This document shows, one piece after another, positions 9,044-19,384 of a stretch of DNA of 64,000 bases. The DNA is from Marinomonas spartinae (GTDB lineage Bacteria > Pseudomonadota > Gammaproteobacteria > Pseudomonadales > Marinomonadaceae), in assembly GCF_900089775.1 (NCBI RefSeq), contig NZ_FLOB01000004.1, positions 124,001 to 188,000 of the forward strand, read 5' to 3'. The notes under the pieces are model-generated. The model was given only the letters and a program-made list of their open reading frames with translations, made no database searches and had not been told where the DNA came from. Each line of letters begins with the position of its first letter. Position 1 is the stretch's first letter. Position numbers and translations under genes: made by a program.

Positions 9044-10126
9044 ATGAGCCGAGTATACAATTTTTGTTCTGGTCCAGCAGCGCTTCCTGAAGCGGTTCTT
9101 GAAAAAGCACAGTCTGAGTTATTAGATTGGCACGGTGCTGGTGTGTCTGTGATGGAAATGAGTCATCGTAGTTCCGAATTTAAGTCAATCTTAGCATCGG
9201 CTAAAGCGCGTTTGTCGCGTTTGATGAATATTAGCGACGACTATGAAATTTTGTTTGCACAAGGTGGCGCATCGACGCTATTTGCTCAGATTCCTGCCAA
9301 CCTTACCCATGGCTTTAACTCTGCTTGCTATCTAGATACAGGGGCTTGGTCGTCCAAGGCTATCAAGGAAGCAAAGAAATATACCAACGTCGTTTTAGCG
9401 GGATCTTCTAAAGAGCAGAGCTATCATACTGTGCCAGACTTCGCGACGCTGAATTTGGATGATAGCGCGGCTTACTTGCACCTTTGTCCTAATGAAACGA
9501 TTGGTGGTTTAGAGTTTGCGGATTTGCCAGACACGTCTTTGCCGATTGTGGCTGATTTATCTTCAACCATTTTGTCTCGCCAGATAGATGTGAGCCGGTA
9601 CGGTATGATCTACGCAGGCGCGCAGAAAAACGTAGGCCCAGCTGGTGTCGTGATTTGTATTGTTCGTAAAGACTTGCTTGCCCGTAGCTCTGACACATTA
9701 CCGACCGTTTGGAATTTTGCCACCCTTGCTGCCAATGACTCCATGATTAATACTCCACCAACGTTTGCCATTTACTTGGCGGATTTGGTGTTTGAATGGT
9801 TAGAGGCTCAAGGTGGTGTTGCTGCGATTGAGCAACAAAATATTGCCAAAGCCAATGCATTGTATGCCGCAATTGATGGCAGTGATTTCTACGCTAACCC
9901 CATAGATCCACGCTATCGCTCTCGGATGAACGTGCCATTCACATTGGCTGATGAATCTTTGGAAGCGACATTCCTAGAAGAATCTAAAGCGGCAGGTTTA
10001 CGAACATTAGAGGGCCATCGTTCTGTTGGTGGTATGCGTGCCAGTATCTATAATGCCATGCCGATGGAAGGTGTGCAGGCTCTGATTGGTTTTATGCGCG
10101 ATTTTGAAGGGCGTTACGGTAAATAA
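9044..10126 (+). CDS. serC: Phosphoserine aminotransferase
   Basis: This 360-residue PLP-dependent class V aminotransferase converts 3-phosphohydroxypyruvate to phosphoserine (serine synthesis) and serves the pyridoxal phosphate pathway. The N-terminal YNFCSGPAALPEAVLEKAQ is diagnostic, and the PLP lysine is K195 in YAGAQKNVGPAG. Length matches E. coli SerC (362). It opens the aromatic cluster, and only two bases separate its stop from the pheA start. A terminator-like hairpin precedes it, so an independent promoter in the 9005-9043 stretch or inside gyrA is likely. pdxJ, which shares the PLP pathway, is encoded at 37.9 kb. Confidence 0.97.
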   Translation: MSRVYNFCSGPAALPEAVLEKAQSELLDWHGAGVSVMEMSHRSSEFKSILASAKARLSRLMNISDDYEILFAQGGASTLFAQIPANLTHGFNSACYLDTGAWSSKAIKEAKKYTNVVLAGSSKEQSYHTVPDFATLNLDDSAAYLHLCPNETIGGLEFADLPDTSLPIVADLSSTILSRQIDVSRYGMIYAGAQKNVGPAGVVICIVRKDLLARSSDTLPTVWNFATLAANDSMINTPPTFAIYLADLVFEWLEAQGGVAAIEQQNIAKANALYAAIDGSDFYANPIDPRYRSRMNVPFTLADESLEATFLEESKAAGLRTLEGHRSVGGMRASIYNAMPMEGVQALIGFMRDFEGRYGK

Positions 10127-10128
10127 TA

Positions 10129-11250
10129 ATGTCAGATTCTATTCAAACCATCCCAGATACCTTGCCATTGTTGCGAGACCGTATCGACGCGATAGATTCG
10201 CAAATTCAAGCACTGATTAATGAGCGTGCGCGTTGTGCTCAGAAAGTGGCGGAAGTGAAACTTCATGAGCAAGGCGAAGAGGCGGTGGTGTTTTATCGTC
10301 CTGAACGCGAGGCGCAAGTATTACGCCGTGTGATGGAGCGCAATGAAGGGCCACTTGGTCACGAAGAAATGGCGAAGATCTTTCGCCAAATTATGTCCTC
10401 GTGTTTGGCGCTTGAGAGGCCAATGCGTATTGCTTTTCTGGGGCCTGAGGGAACATTTACTCAACAAGCCGCATTAAAACATTTTGGTGCCTCCATTATC
10501 AGCTCTCCTATGGCGGCCATCGATGAGGTGTTTCGCGAGGTAGAGTCTGGGGCGGCGCATTATGGTGTGGTGCCCGTTGAGAATTCCACTGAAGGCGTTG
10601 TGAATCATACATTAGACAGTTTTCGTGATACCCACTTAAAAATTTGCGGGGAAGTTGAAGAGCGTATTCATCACCATCTGTTGGTGAGCCCGAATATTGA
10701 TCCTGCTGATGTGACGCACATTTACTCTCATCAACAGTCATTGGCGCAATGTCGCGCTTGGTTGGATCGATACTGGCCTCATGCTGAGCGTATTGCTGTC
10801 TCGTCTAATGCCGAGGCGGCACGCCTTGTCTCGGAAGCGGGAATGTCAGCGAAAGCGATTGCGGCGATTGCAGGTGACATTGCCTGTGAGCTTTATGGAT
10901 TGGTAAAAGTCTCGGCGAATATAGAAGATCGACCAGATAATACCACGCGCTTTCTGGTGGTAGGTAAGCAGGATGTTGAGCCAAGTGGCTGTGATAAAAC
11001 GTCTTTACTTATCAGCGCAAAAAATGAACCCGGTGCTTTGTACCATTTGTTGGCCGCTTTTGACCGTAATGGTGTCGACATGACACGGCTTGAAACGCGA
11101 CCATCCCTTGTGAGTCGCTGGGATTATGTTTTTTATATCGACTTTGTTGGTCATCATCAAGATAAAGCTTGCCAGTCTGTGATTGAGGAGTTAAAGGCTA
11201 GGGCCTCGGAAGTAAGGGTGTTGGGGTCTTATCCGGTGGCTGTGCTGTGA
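10129..11250 (+). CDS. pheA: Chorismate mutase / prephenate dehydratase (P-protein)
   Basis: This 373-residue bifunctional enzyme leads from chorismate through prephenate to phenylpyruvate for phenylalanine. The N-terminal AroQ chorismate mutase domain (about 1-95) is helical and begins LRDRIDAIDSQIQALINERA. The prephenate dehydratase domain (about 96-275) starts RIAFLGPEGTFTQQAA and has the catalytic TRF segment in NTTRFLVV. A C-terminal ACT domain (about 285-373) carries GALYHLL and the ETRP version of the phenylalanine-binding ESRP motif, implying feedback inhibition by phenylalanine. The start lies two bases after serC. In Pseudomonas hisC2 follows pheA; here tyrA/aroA follows directly. 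Confidence 0.96.
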   Translation: MSDSIQTIPDTLPLLRDRIDAIDSQIQALINERARCAQKVAEVKLHEQGEEAVVFYRPEREAQVLRRVMERNEGPLGHEEMAKIFRQIMSSCLALERPMRIAFLGPEGTFTQQAALKHFGASIISSPMAAIDEVFREVESGAAHYGVVPVENSTEGVVNHTLDSFRDTHLKICGEVEERIHHHLLVSPNIDPADVTHIYSHQQSLAQCRAWLDRYWPHAERIAVSSNAEAARLVSEAGMSAKAIAAIAGDIACELYGLVKVSANIEDRPDNTTRFLVVGKQDVEPSGCDKTSLLISAKNEPGALYHLLAAFDRNGVDMTRLETRPSLVSRWDYVFYIDFVGHHQDKACQSVIEELKARASEVRVLGSYPVAVL

Positions 11251-11260
11251 GCTTGATAAT

Positions 11261-13513
11261 GTGGCGAATACCGTTAGGTATAAGGGTCTTATAAGCGTGT
11301 TGGATATGGATAAAAAAGAAGTTCCCTTGTTTGGGAATGTGTTGGTTGTTGGTCTCGGCATGATTGGCGGTTCTTTTGCTAAGGCCCTGAAGGAGCGAGG
11401 CTTGGCAACTTTGTATGGCGCTGATAGACGTGAGTCTGAATTGGTGCTTGGTGTTTCTTCGGGGGTCATTGATCATCCGGCTATGCTTTCATCAGAATTT
11501 ATTGCAAAGATGGATGTCATCGTGCTGGCTACGCCTGTGAGGGCGATGGAGTCAGTCCTGTCTGAAATAAAGCCCTATCTAAAACCTACCACCTTGTTGA
11601 CGGATGTAGGGTCGACAAAGGGTAGTGTTGTTGAGGCTGCTAAGCAGGTCTTCGGTGATATGCCAGCAAACTTTATTCCTGGGCATCCGATTGCTGGTGC
11701 GGAAAAAAGTGGGGTGTTAGCGGCAAATTCACATTTGTTTGAAAATCACATGGCGATTGTAACGCCTCTGCCTGTCAGTAATCCCGTGCTGGTAGATCGC
11801 TTGCATCAATTATGGATGGCTATTGGTGCAGATGTTGTGAGCATGGATGTGGAGCACCACGATTATGTTCTTGCCTCCTCGAGTCATTTACCCCATCTCC
11901 TAGCTTATACTTTGGTTGATGCATTAGCAAACAGCGATCGTAGCCAAGACGTGTTTAAGTTCGCAGCGGGTGGTTTTCGTGACTTTACACGCATCGCTTC
12001 GAGTGACCCTGTCATGTGGCGTGATGTGTTTCTTTCAAATAAGAAAGCGACGTTAGCGACGTTGGATCATTTTACCGAACGTTTAGCCGTGATGCGAGAA
12101 GCCGTAGAACAAGGTGATGGGGCGGGTATGTTTGGCGTATTTACGCGGGCTAAGTCTGCCAGAGATCACTTTTTGCGTTTGCTGGAGCACCGAACTTCTG
12201 GGCAGGCAAAAGAAATAAAGCCCATTTCGCTCCGTGTCTCGCCTGTCTCTTCGATAAAGGGTGAGATTTCTTTGCTGGGTGACAAATTTTTGTCACATAA
12301 GGCGATTACCCTAGCCTGCCTGTCAGAGGGAATTAGTGTATTACGTAATGTTGATTTGAGTGGCGATGTTTTAATTACCTTGCAAGCCTTTCGGGATATG
12401 GGGGTGGTTATTGAGCAGGTGGCAGCAAATCAATTGCGCATTCACGGTGTGGGTCTGCGGGGGTTAAAGGCCCCGATTGCACCGATTAATGTTCATGAGT
12501 CGATCATGAGTTTACACCTTTTACTACCTGTTTTGGCGGCTCAGACTTTCTCTTCTAAGGTGATTGCTGAGGGAGTATTGCTTAATCGCCCTATGGGGAA
12601 TTTGTTTGACTTAGTGCATTCTATGGGGAGTCGTTTGACGCCGAGTGCAGCTGACTGTTTGCCTGTCGCACTTGAGCCAAGTGCCTTAGAGGGCAAGGTG
12701 TTAGTTGTTCCATATGGTGCAGAATTATTAGATACAACGGCCTTGTTAGCGTTACTTTTTTTACCCGAAGGGGCTAGGCTGCAAGGCGGCTCGACGTTAG
12801 AAGTGAATCGAGATGTATTTGCGAGCTTTTTCATTCGCTTAGAGGGGCAAGAGGGGGGTGTTGCGCTTTCTGGTTTGCCGCCAAAGGGGAATGATATCAC
12901 ATTACCTGGCGATGGCATGAAAGCCGCTTGGTGGATGCTATTGGCTAGCTTGTCTCCCGGGTCAAAGTTAACGTTGAAAAATGTATTTTGCGAGCGACTA
13001 TCAAAGGCTTACTGGCCGTTACTAAAGTCGGCAGGGGCGAACTTTTCTGTACAGCAAGGAAAAGAAGGGGGCTTTGAGGTTGCGGAGTTGATTGTCTCCT
13101 TTGCCCAACTCTCTCCTTTGGTGCTCAATGCAGAGCAGGTGTATGAAGTACGCGATATGTTGCCTTTGTTATGTGTTGCGGCAGCCTGTTCTAATGGCGT
13201 CAGTATTCTCGAGGGGATCAATTTATTGCCTTACTATGATGAAGATAGGGTGCAATATTTAGTGGATGCGCTTGTGCAAGTGGGTGTTGGATGTGAATAC
13301 CATTCAGGACACTTGAAAATTGTTGGTGGTTTTCCTGCTGGCGGCGAAATGGATTGTGCCGGTGATTATCATCTTGCGCTAGCGATGCTAGCCATTGCAG
13401 TGCGAGGCTCTGGACCAACAAAAGTCGATGATTGTCAAAAATTATTAAACGAGTTTACAGAATTACAAGAGGTAGCAGTGCGAGTGGGTTTTCACTGTGC
13501 TGTTGCTCAATAG
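11261..13513 (+). CDS. tyrA: Prephenate dehydrogenase fused to degenerate EPSP-synthase domain (TyrA-AroA)
   Basis: This is a 750-residue fusion. Residues 24-310 are an intact prephenate dehydrogenase (tyrosine branch): dinucleotide motif [22 protein letters not shown] with H142 and SHLPHLLAY with H212. From about 335 the AroA fold follows, but its active site is eroded. GDKFLSHK (340-347) keeps the Lys but loses the Ser and Arg of GSKSxSNR. NVHESIM (410-416) replaces NAGTxxR. ELLDTTA (488-494) replaces the SSQ stretch. YYDEDR (658-663) replaces xKExDR and GDYH (701-704) replaces NDHR. Arg443, Asp632 and Lys727 remain. So this half is probably not an EPSP synthase (inference). GTG at 11261 is taken as start; ATG at 11306 is an alternative. 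Confidence 0.92.
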   Translation: MANTVRYKGLISVLDMDKKEVPLFGNVLVVGLGMIGGSFAKALKERGLATLYGADRRESELVLGVSSGVIDHPAMLSSEFIAKMDVIVLATPVRAMESVLSEIKPYLKPTTLLTDVGSTKGSVVEAAKQVFGDMPANFIPGHPIAGAEKSGVLAANSHLFENHMAIVTPLPVSNPVLVDRLHQLWMAIGADVVSMDVEHHDYVLASSSHLPHLLAYTLVDALANSDRSQDVFKFAAGGFRDFTRIASSDPVMWRDVFLSNKKATLATLDHFTERLAVMREAVEQGDGAGMFGVFTRAKSARDHFLRLLEHRTSGQAKEIKPISLRVSPVSSIKGEISLLGDKFLSHKAITLACLSEGISVLRNVDLSGDVLITLQAFRDMGVVIEQVAANQLRIHGVGLRGLKAPIAPINVHESIMSLHLLLPVLAAQTFSSKVIAEGVLLNRPMGNLFDLVHSMGSRLTPSAADCLPVALEPSALEGKVLVVPYGAELLDTTALLALLFLPEGARLQGGSTLEVNRDVFASFFIRLEGQEGGVALSGLPPKGNDITLPGDGMKAAWWMLLASLSPGSKLTLKNVFCERLSKAYWPLLKSAGANFSVQQGKEGGFEVAELIVSFAQLSPLVLNAEQVYEVRDMLPLLCVAAACSNGVSILEGINLLPYYDEDRVQYLVDALVQVGVGCEYHSGHLKIVGGFPAGGEMDCAGDYHLALAMLAIAVRGSGPTKVDDCQKLLNEFTELQEVAVRVGFHCAVAQ

Positions 13514-13532
13514 TATTGAAAGAGGAAGCTTT

Positions 13533-14219
13533 ATGATTAATCAAGCCCCAGTCATCGCGATTGACGGTCCAAGTGGTGCTGGCAAAGGGACTGTTAGCCA
13601 GTTAGTCGCAGAGAAGCTGGGATGGCATTTGCTTGATAGTGGTGCCTTGTATCGATTGTTGGCGTTGGCTGTTTCCCATCATGGAATGTCTGTAGATGAG
13701 GTCGATACGTTAAAAGTGTTGGCTGAACACCTTGATATCCAATTCCAGCAAGGAAATGATGAAGGAAAAGTTGAGATTGTGTTGGAGGGTGAGGTCGTCA
13801 CTCAGGCAATTCGAACAGAAGAAGTCGGGCATAATGCTTCAAAATTGGCAGCCATTCCGGAAGTAAGAGAAGGTCTGCTATTACGTCAGCGTGCGTTTGC
13901 TCAAGCGCCAGGCTTGGTGGCTGATGGGCGTGATATGGGGACGGTTGTTTTTCCTAATGCTCCTATTAAGATTTTTTTGACAGCGTCAGCCGAAGAGCGA
14001 GCACACAGGCGTTTACAGCAATTGCAGCAAAAAGGTGAAACTGTTAATCTTAGCGAATTGGTTCAGTCGATTAAAGAAAGAGATGAGCGTGATGCCAACA
14101 GAGCCATTGCGCCTCTAGTGCCAGCTGCTGGCGCTTTAGTAATTGATAGCACAGAACTAACAATAGAACAGGTTGTCGAGATGGTTTTTGCTGAATTAGT
14201 AAAAGCAGGTCTCGTATAG
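13533..14219 (+). CDS. cmk: Cytidylate kinase
   Basis: This 228-residue enzyme phosphorylates CMP and dCMP to the diphosphates. The P-loop is [12 protein letters not shown] near the N-terminus. The substrate segment [22 protein letters not shown] and the lid [11 protein letters not shown] are all in the usual order. The ATG at 13533 has AGAGGAAG a few bases upstream; an in-frame TTG at 13497 lies inside tyrA and is not used. It is the fourth gene of the serC cluster and is followed by rpsA after 175 bases, the common cmk-rpsA order of Gammaproteobacteria. Confidence 0.97.
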   Translation: MINQAPVIAIDGPSGAGKGTVSQLVAEKLGWHLLDSGALYRLLALAVSHHGMSVDEVDTLKVLAEHLDIQFQQGNDEGKVEIVLEGEVVTQAIRTEEVGHNASKLAAIPEVREGLLLRQRAFAQAPGLVADGRDMGTVVFPNAPIKIFLTASAEERAHRRLQQLQQKGETVNLSELVQSIKERDERDANRAIAPLVPAAGALVIDSTELTIEQVVEMVFAELVKAGLV

Positions 14220-14257
14220 CCCGTTCTTTTGTGCGTGTACTGTTTTTTACAAGAGTG

Positions 14258-14266
14258 TGCTAGAAT
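14258..14266 (+). promoter_or_regulatory. Candidate extended -10 promoter of rpsA
   Basis: TGCTAGAAT (TGn plus TAGAAT) lies in the cmk-rpsA gap, about 130 bases before the rpsA start. There is no clear -35 box. Transcription from it would include all three leader hairpins. Confidence 0.45.
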
Positions 14267-14286
14267 AGATTGGATTTTATACAAGT

Positions 14287-14394
14287 CGATAAGAGACCAG
14301 CATACTCTTATCGCAACATTCTTAAAAATTGACCCGTATTTGCTGGTGGTACGGATAAGGCTAGGGTTTCTTAGCCGACTATATAGGAAATACA
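14287..14394 (+). promoter_or_regulatory. rpsA leader with three hairpins (probable S1 autoregulatory region)
   Basis: Three successive hairpins lie directly before the rpsA start: CGATAAGAG (14287-14295) with CTCTTATCG (14305-14313); CCGTA (14334-14338) with TACGG (14350-14354); GGCTA (14359-14363) with TAGCC (14372-14376). A short AGGAAA follows, then the ATG at 14395. In E. coli and relatives the rpsA start region folds into three hairpins that recruit ribosomes efficiently and are repressed by free S1 protein. The arrangement here matches that architecture; regulation itself is inferred. Confidence 0.6.
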
Positions 14395-16077
14395 ATGACT
14401 CAAAGCTTCGCAGAACTGTTTGAAGAAAGCCTAAAAAGCGTCGAAATGGCGCCAGGCTCAATTGTTACTGGTATTGTTGTTGATATCGACAGCGAGTGGG
14501 TAACTGTTCATGCAGGTCTTAAATCTGAAGGCGTAATTCCTCGTTCTCAGTTCCTAACGGAAAGTGGTGAGTTCAACCTTAACATCGGTGACGAAGTTAA
14601 AGTTGCACTAGATGCTGTTGAAGATGGTTTCGGTGAGACTAAATTGTCTCGTGAAAAAGCGAAACGTGCTGAAACGTGGGCTGTTCTTGAAAAAGCTTAC
14701 GAAGAAGGTGCCATCGTCAATGGTGTTATCAATGGTAAAGTTAAAGGTGGCTTCACTGTTGATATCGCTAATATCCGTGCTTTCCTACCAGGTTCTTTGG
14801 TAGATGTTCGCCCAATCCGCGATACGTCTCACTTGGAAGGTGTGGATCTAGAGTTCAAACTTATCAAGCTTGATCAAAAACGTAACAACGTTGTTGTTTC
14901 TCGTCGTGCCGTTATGGAAGCGACTAACAGCGCTGAGCGTGAAACACTTCTTGCTTCTCTTGAGGAAGGTCAAGAAGTTAAAGGTATCGTTAAGAACCTT
15001 ACAGATTACGGTGCGTTCGTTGATCTTGGTGGTGTTGATGGTCTTCTACACATCACTGATATGGCTTGGAAACGCATTAAGCACCCAAGCGAAATCATTG
15101 CTGTTGGCGATGAAATCGATGTTAAAGTCCTTAAGTTTGACCGCGAGCGTAACCGTGTGTCTTTAGGTCTTAAGCAATTGGGTGAAGATCCATGGGTTGC
15201 TATCAAAGCTCGTTACCCAGAAGGCACTAAAGTTACTGCTAAAGTAACTAACTTGACTGATTACGGCTGCTTCGCTGAACTTGAAGAAGGTGTAGAAGGT
15301 CTTGTTCACGTATCTGAAATGGATTGGACTAACAAAAACATTCACCCATCTAAAGTCGTTCAGATCGGTGATGAAGTAGAAGTTATGATCCTTGATATCG
15401 ATGAAGAACGTCGTCGTATCTCTTTGGGTATCAAACAGTGCACTATGAACCCATGGGAAGAATTTGCTACGTCTTTCAACAAAGGCGACAAAATCTCTGG
15501 CGCAATCAAGTCTATCACTGACTTTGGTGTGTTCATTGGTCTTGATGGCGGTATCGATGGTCTTGTTCACCTATCTGATCTATCTTGGGATGAAGCGGGT
15601 GAAGAAGCGGTTCGTCAATACAAGAAAGGCGATGTGCTTGAAACTGTTGTATTGTCTATCGATGCTGAACGCGAGCGTATCTCTCTTGGCGTTAAACAGC
15701 TAGAAGAAGATCCATTTGTTGGTTTCGTTGCTGAAAACGACAAAGGTGCTATCGTCAATGGTACTGTTGCATCTGTTGATGCGAAAGGTGCTGTTGTTAC
15801 TCTAGCTGACGGCGTTGAAGCAACGTTGAAAGTATCTGAAATCAGCCGTGAGCGTGTTGAAGATGCAACAACTGCGTTGAAAGAAGGCGATAAAGTAGAG
15901 GCTGCGATCATCAATGTTGACCGTAAAGCTCGTACTATTGCAATTTCTATCAAACAGAAAGATGCTACTGAAGAGAAAGCAGCGCTTAAGTCTCATTCAG
16001 AGAAGCAACAAGTTGAAGCTAATGGTCCAACCACTATCGGTGATTTGATCAAAGCACAACTAGAAAACCAAAACTAA
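14395..16077 (+). CDS. rpsA: 30S ribosomal protein S1
   Basis: This 560-residue RNA-binding protein holds mRNA on the 30S subunit. It contains six S1/OB-fold repeats. The first two are diverged and bind the ribosome; the later ones show the repeated pattern [36 protein letters not shown] and [19 protein letters not shown], with RxRISLG ends. Length is close to E. coli S1 (557). Codon use is visibly biased toward highly expressed codons. The usual downstream neighbour ihfB is absent; a strong terminator follows instead. Confidence 0.98.
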   Translation: MTQSFAELFEESLKSVEMAPGSIVTGIVVDIDSEWVTVHAGLKSEGVIPRSQFLTESGEFNLNIGDEVKVALDAVEDGFGETKLSREKAKRAETWAVLEKAYEEGAIVNGVINGKVKGGFTVDIANIRAFLPGSLVDVRPIRDTSHLEGVDLEFKLIKLDQKRNNVVVSRRAVMEATNSAERETLLASLEEGQEVKGIVKNLTDYGAFVDLGGVDGLLHITDMAWKRIKHPSEIIAVGDEIDVKVLKFDRERNRVSLGLKQLGEDPWVAIKARYPEGTKVTAKVTNLTDYGCFAELEEGVEGLVHVSEMDWTNKNIHPSKVVQIGDEVEVMILDIDEERRRISLGIKQCTMNPWEEFATSFNKGDKISGAIKSITDFGVFIGLDGGIDGLVHLSDLSWDEAGEEAVRQYKKGDVLETVVLSIDAERERISLGVKQLEEDPFVGFVAENDKGAIVNGTVASVDAKGAVVTLADGVEATLKVSEISRERVEDATTALKEGDKVEAAIINVDRKARTIAISIKQKDATEEKAALKSHSEKQQVEANGPTTIGDLIKAQLENQN

Positions 16078-16106
16078 GATTTTAATTATCTAAATCTTAG
16101 TGAATA

Positions 16107-16132
16107 AAAACGGGCTTCGGCCCGTTTTTTTT
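16107..16132 (+). terminator. Strong intrinsic terminator of rpsA
   Basis: AAAACGGGC (16107-16115), a TTCG tetraloop and GCCCGTTTT (16120-16128) form a perfect 9-bp stem, followed by more Ts. Confidence 0.92.
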
Positions 16133-16229
16133 ATCAAAAATTTTTGTCAATTTTGCGTTAACACATTGACAGGAAAACTATACACAAAACATGTGGATAA
16201 CTATGGGTATAGTCTGTTTCTTGGCTAGG

Positions 16230-16490
16230 TTAGCGTAGACTAGCAAGCAGTTTTTGCATGTCTTGCTCGTCCCATTCTTCCTTTTCGATTAGCGTTTTAA
16301 ATTCATCACTCTGTTGGGTTTTGTGTAAGTTTTTTTGAAATTTGGCGTAGTGCATGTCTTTGATCAGTTTTTCATCTTGTTCTGAGCGATACAGTTTTGG
16401 CTCTTTGGAAGAAGAGTCAGATTTAGCGTCTGTCGAGAGGTTCATCTTGTTGATTGTGTTATAAGTTTTTAAGAAGTCTTTCTTGTTCAT
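16230..16490 (-). CDS. Unknown small charged protein (86 aa)
   Basis: I do not recognise this family. It is an 86-residue hydrophilic protein rich in Lys, Glu, Asp and Ser, with a predicted helical C-terminal half (KNLHKTQQSDEFKTLIEKEE) and no signal peptide or cysteine. The ATG at 16490 has a strong GGAGAG site a few bases upstream on the minus strand, which is the main support that it is real. It lies 46 bases downstream of trmO on the same strand and could be its operon partner. It converges on rpsA across the terminator. Confidence 0.65.
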   Translation of the reverse strand: MNKKDFLKTYNTINKMNLSTDAKSDSSSKEPKLYRSEQDEKLIKDMHYAKFQKNLHKTQQSDEFKTLIEKEEWDEQDMQKLLASLR

Positions 16491-16536
16491 AGCTCTCTCC
16501 GCTCGTCTTGCAATCAGTTGTAAGGCTATCTTTTAT

Positions 16537-17307
16537 TTATGATGAAATATCAACGTGAGTATTTTCTCTTTTTCTGTTGTCCTCTTGGTGTGTGTCCATG
16601 GTCTCTAGGTAGAGGATTTCCATGTGATCATGACGAGCGCACCATTTCACGTTGATATCCCAAATGCTTGTACCGTGTTCTCGATCTATTTGCCCTGCCA
16701 GATAAGAGGGGCGGGGGTCTTGTTGGACAATTTGTTTAATTAAAGTGGCAATGTCTCGATTATGCAATGCTTTATAATCTTCACATTGTTGGTTTGCGAG
16801 TGGTGAAAAGTGTACGTCCATCACGGGGGAGGGGGATGGGGCAAATCCACCTTGTGCGTTAGGGATGCTATCTGCGTATGGGAGGTAAGGTTTTATATCG
16901 ATAATGGGAGTGCCGTCTAGTAGGTCAGCACCGTGTAAATCAATAAAGACTTTTTTCTCTTCTTGATAAATTTTGCCCAGTTTAATTACAGATAGACCTA
17001 TTGGGTTCGGTCTATGGGTTGCGCGGGTGGCAAACACGCCCAGTTTTTCTTTGCCTCCAAGCCTAGGAGGGCGAACTTTTGCTTTCCATTTTTCATTTAT
17101 ACAAGCATGAAAAACAAACTGTACCCAGATATGAGAAAACTGTTCCAGCCCCTCTAGTGTGTCAAGTCGATTATAGGGTGCTATCAGCTCAATACGGGCG
17201 GTGGCTTCTGTGACGAGTCCAGGTTGACGAGGAATACCAAATTTTTCTTTATAACAAGAATGAGCAATCCCGATGATAGAAAAGGTGAAATTACGAAATG
17301 AAGACAA
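16537..17307 (-). CDS. trmO: tRNA t6A37 methyltransferase TrmO
   Basis: This 256-residue member of the TsaA/YaeB family uses SAM to methylate N6-threonylcarbamoyladenosine at position 37 of a threonine tRNA. The beta-barrel motor motif FATRATHRPNPIGLSV is diagnostic, together with LVTEATARIEL near the N-terminus, GADLLDGTPIIDIKPYLPYAD and the C-terminal DPRPSY. The start is a TTG at 17307: AAGGA lies seven bases upstream and there is no early ATG. Length fits E. coli YaeB (235) with a short basic C-terminal addition. It is divergent from proA. Confidence 0.92.
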   Translation of the reverse strand: MSSFRNFTFSIIGIAHSCYKEKFGIPRQPGLVTEATARIELIAPYNRLDTLEGLEQFSHIWVQFVFHACINEKWKAKVRPPRLGGKEKLGVFATRATHRPNPIGLSVIKLGKIYQEEKKVFIDLHGADLLDGTPIIDIKPYLPYADSIPNAQGGFAPSPSPVMDVHFSPLANQQCEDYKALHNRDIATLIKQIVQQDPRPSYLAGQIDREHGTSIWDINVKWCARHDHMEILYLETMDTHQEDNRKRENTHVDISS

Positions 17308-17437
17308 TTTGGTTTCCTTTTTCTCTTAATTCTGAGCAAAATCAATAAAAATATTATGATAGTATACTGTCAAGGTTAAGCCGACAGCGATACTTTTGCG
17401 GTTTTCATTTTCTGTTTACTTGATTAGAGTTCAAATA

Positions 17438-18697
17438 ATGTCTTTAGAATCTTATATGAATCAAATTGGTCAGCAAGCGAGGGCTGCTTCTCGCCTTCTT
17501 GCTAAAGCTTCCACAGCTCAAAAAAATGACGCTTTGCTCGCCATGGCAAAGGCGCTGGAAGAAGCACGACCTCGATTGATCGAAGAGAACGCTAAAGACA
17601 TGGCTAACGGTCAAGAAAAAGGGATTGATGCAGCCTTATTGGATCGGCTGCTGCTAAACGACGCTCGTATTGATGGCATGATTGAAGGGCTTAAACAAGT
17701 AGCGACGCTCCCTGATCCTGTCGGCGAAATAACGGATATGGTGTATCGGCCATCAGGCATTCAGGTTGGTAAAATGCGTGTACCTTTAGGGGTCATTGGC
17801 ATTATTTATGAGTCACGCCCTAATGTGACGATTGATGCGGCAAGTTTATGTTTGAAGTCTGGTAATGCGACCATTTTGCGAGGGGGGTCGGAAGCCTTTC
17901 ATTCTAATCAAGCGATTGCGCAAGCTGTGAGTATGGGGCTAAAAAAATCGGGTTTACCAGAAGAAGCCGTGCAGGTGCTAAATACGGTAGACCGTGATGC
18001 CGTTGGTAAGCTCATAACGATGGCTGAATATGTGGATGTGATTGTACCTCGTGGCGGCAAGAACTTAATCAAGCGCATTAGTCAGGATGCCCGGGTTCCT
18101 GTAATCAAACACCTTGATGGTAATTGTCATGTTTATATTGATGATGAAGCGGATCTTGATAAGGCGTTTACTATCTGCATGAATGCTAAAACTCGACGTT
18201 ACGGTGTCTGTGGTGCGATGGAGTCTTTGCTTATTCATAAGCAGGTGGCGAAAGAGATTCTGCCTCGCCTCGTCTCTGCTTATCAAGAAAAAGGGGTTGA
18301 ATTAGTTGGTTGTGATGCATCCCAAGCCATTTCGTCGTCTGTAGCGTCGGCCACTGAAGAAGATTGGTATACGGAATATTTAGCGCCTAAGTTATCCGTT
18401 AAGTTAGTGGATGACATTGATGAGGCTATTTTGCACATCAATAAGTATGGATCCCATCATACGGATGCAATTGTTTCCGGAAGTTATACCAAAACTCGCG
18501 CTTTCATGGCAGGAGTGGATTCTTCATCAGTGATGGTCAATGCATCAACCCAATTTGCCGATGGGTTTGAATATGGGCTTGGTGCCGAAATTGGTATCTC
18601 AACGGATAAAATACACGTACGTGGGCCTGTGGGCTTGATGGGACTAACCAGCCAAAAATACATTGTATTGGGCGATGGTCATACCCGTGATAATTAA
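17438..18697 (+). CDS. proA: Glutamate-5-semialdehyde dehydrogenase (gamma-glutamyl phosphate reductase)
   Basis: This 419-residue NADPH-dependent enzyme reduces gamma-glutamyl phosphate to glutamate semialdehyde, the second step of proline synthesis. The aldehyde-dehydrogenase fold is marked by [15 protein letters not shown] and [13 protein letters not shown], and the catalytic cysteine is in [10 protein letters not shown] (about C258). ATG at 17438 gives the family length (E. coli ProA 417); an upstream in-frame ATG at 17396 would add 14 residues without similarity to the family N-terminus. It heads the proA-nadD-rsfS-rlmH-mrdA-rodA-mltB-rlpA cluster. proB is not in the window. Confidence 0.96.
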   Translation: MSLESYMNQIGQQARAASRLLAKASTAQKNDALLAMAKALEEARPRLIEENAKDMANGQEKGIDAALLDRLLLNDARIDGMIEGLKQVATLPDPVGEITDMVYRPSGIQVGKMRVPLGVIGIIYESRPNVTIDAASLCLKSGNATILRGGSEAFHSNQAIAQAVSMGLKKSGLPEEAVQVLNTVDRDAVGKLITMAEYVDVIVPRGGKNLIKRISQDARVPVIKHLDGNCHVYIDDEADLDKAFTICMNAKTRRYGVCGAMESLLIHKQVAKEILPRLVSAYQEKGVELVGCDASQAISSSVASATEEDWYTEYLAPKLSVKLVDDIDEAILHINKYGSHHTDAIVSGSYTKTRAFMAGVDSSSVMVNASTQFADGFEYGLGAEIGISTDKIHVRGPVGLMGLTSQKYIVLGDGHTRDN

Positions 18698-19370
18698 TTC
18701 AGTGACGCGTTCATCCTTAAAAGAAAGAAAACATCCTTCTGGTACCGCGATTATGGGGGGGACTTTTGATCCCATCCATAATGGTCATTTGCGTGCAGCC
18801 GTGGAAATTGTGGACCGCTTTGCTTTTAGAGCCTTACGACTGATTCCTTGCTATCAGCCTGTGCATAAAGGTCAACCCAGTGTAACCGCACAGCAGCGTC
18901 TTGATATGGTTGAAAAAGCGATTTCTTGTGATGAGCGGCTATTAGTGGACTCACGTGAGATTTTGCGTAAAGGCCCGAGCTATTCGATTGATACCTTAAA
19001 AGAAATTCGTCAAGAGGTTGGGCCGGACGAACCGCTTATTATGGTATTGGGCATGGACAGCTTTTTGTCATTGCCAACTTGGCATAATTGGCAGGCGCTA
19101 ATTGAGTATGCGCACCTTCTGGTGGTGTCCCGTCCAGGGTGGGAACCTGATTTTATTTCAGAGTTGCAGACATTCTGCGAAAATTGTCGTGCCACCTCAG
19201 CTCATGAGTTACAATGCGCGCCCTCAGGTTTTGTCTGGTTCGAAATGTTGCCGTCTCTAGAGATCTCTTCTAGCATGATAAGGGCGCTTTGCAAAAAGCA
19301 AGAGTCCATTGCCTATTTATTACCCGAACCAGTACAGAACTACATTAAGCAAAATAATTTATATCTATAG
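18675..19370 (+). CDS. nadD: Nicotinate-nucleotide adenylyltransferase
   Basis: This enzyme of about 231 residues adenylates nicotinate mononucleotide in NAD synthesis. The nucleotidyltransferase motif is [17 protein letters not shown], with [14 protein letters not shown] and the ISSSMIR motif later, in family order. The start is uncertain. ATG at 18675 overlaps the proA end by 23 bases, and TTG 18663 and GTG 18702 are in the same frame. The residues before IMGGTFD (about 27) are longer than in most homologues, so a later start is plausible. Overlap with proA points to translational coupling. Confidence 0.9.
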   Translation: MVIPVIINSVTRSSLKERKHPSGTAIMGGTFDPIHNGHLRAAVEIVDRFAFRALRLIPCYQPVHKGQPSVTAQQRLDMVEKAISCDERLLVDSREILRKGPSYSIDTLKEIRQEVGPDEPLIMVLGMDSFLSLPTWHNWQALIEYAHLLVVSRPGWEPDFISELQTFCENCRATSAHELQCAPSGFVWFEMLPSLEISSSMIRALCKKQESIAYLLPEPVQNYIKQNNLYL

Positions 19371-19384
19371 GAAAATGTAAAAAT

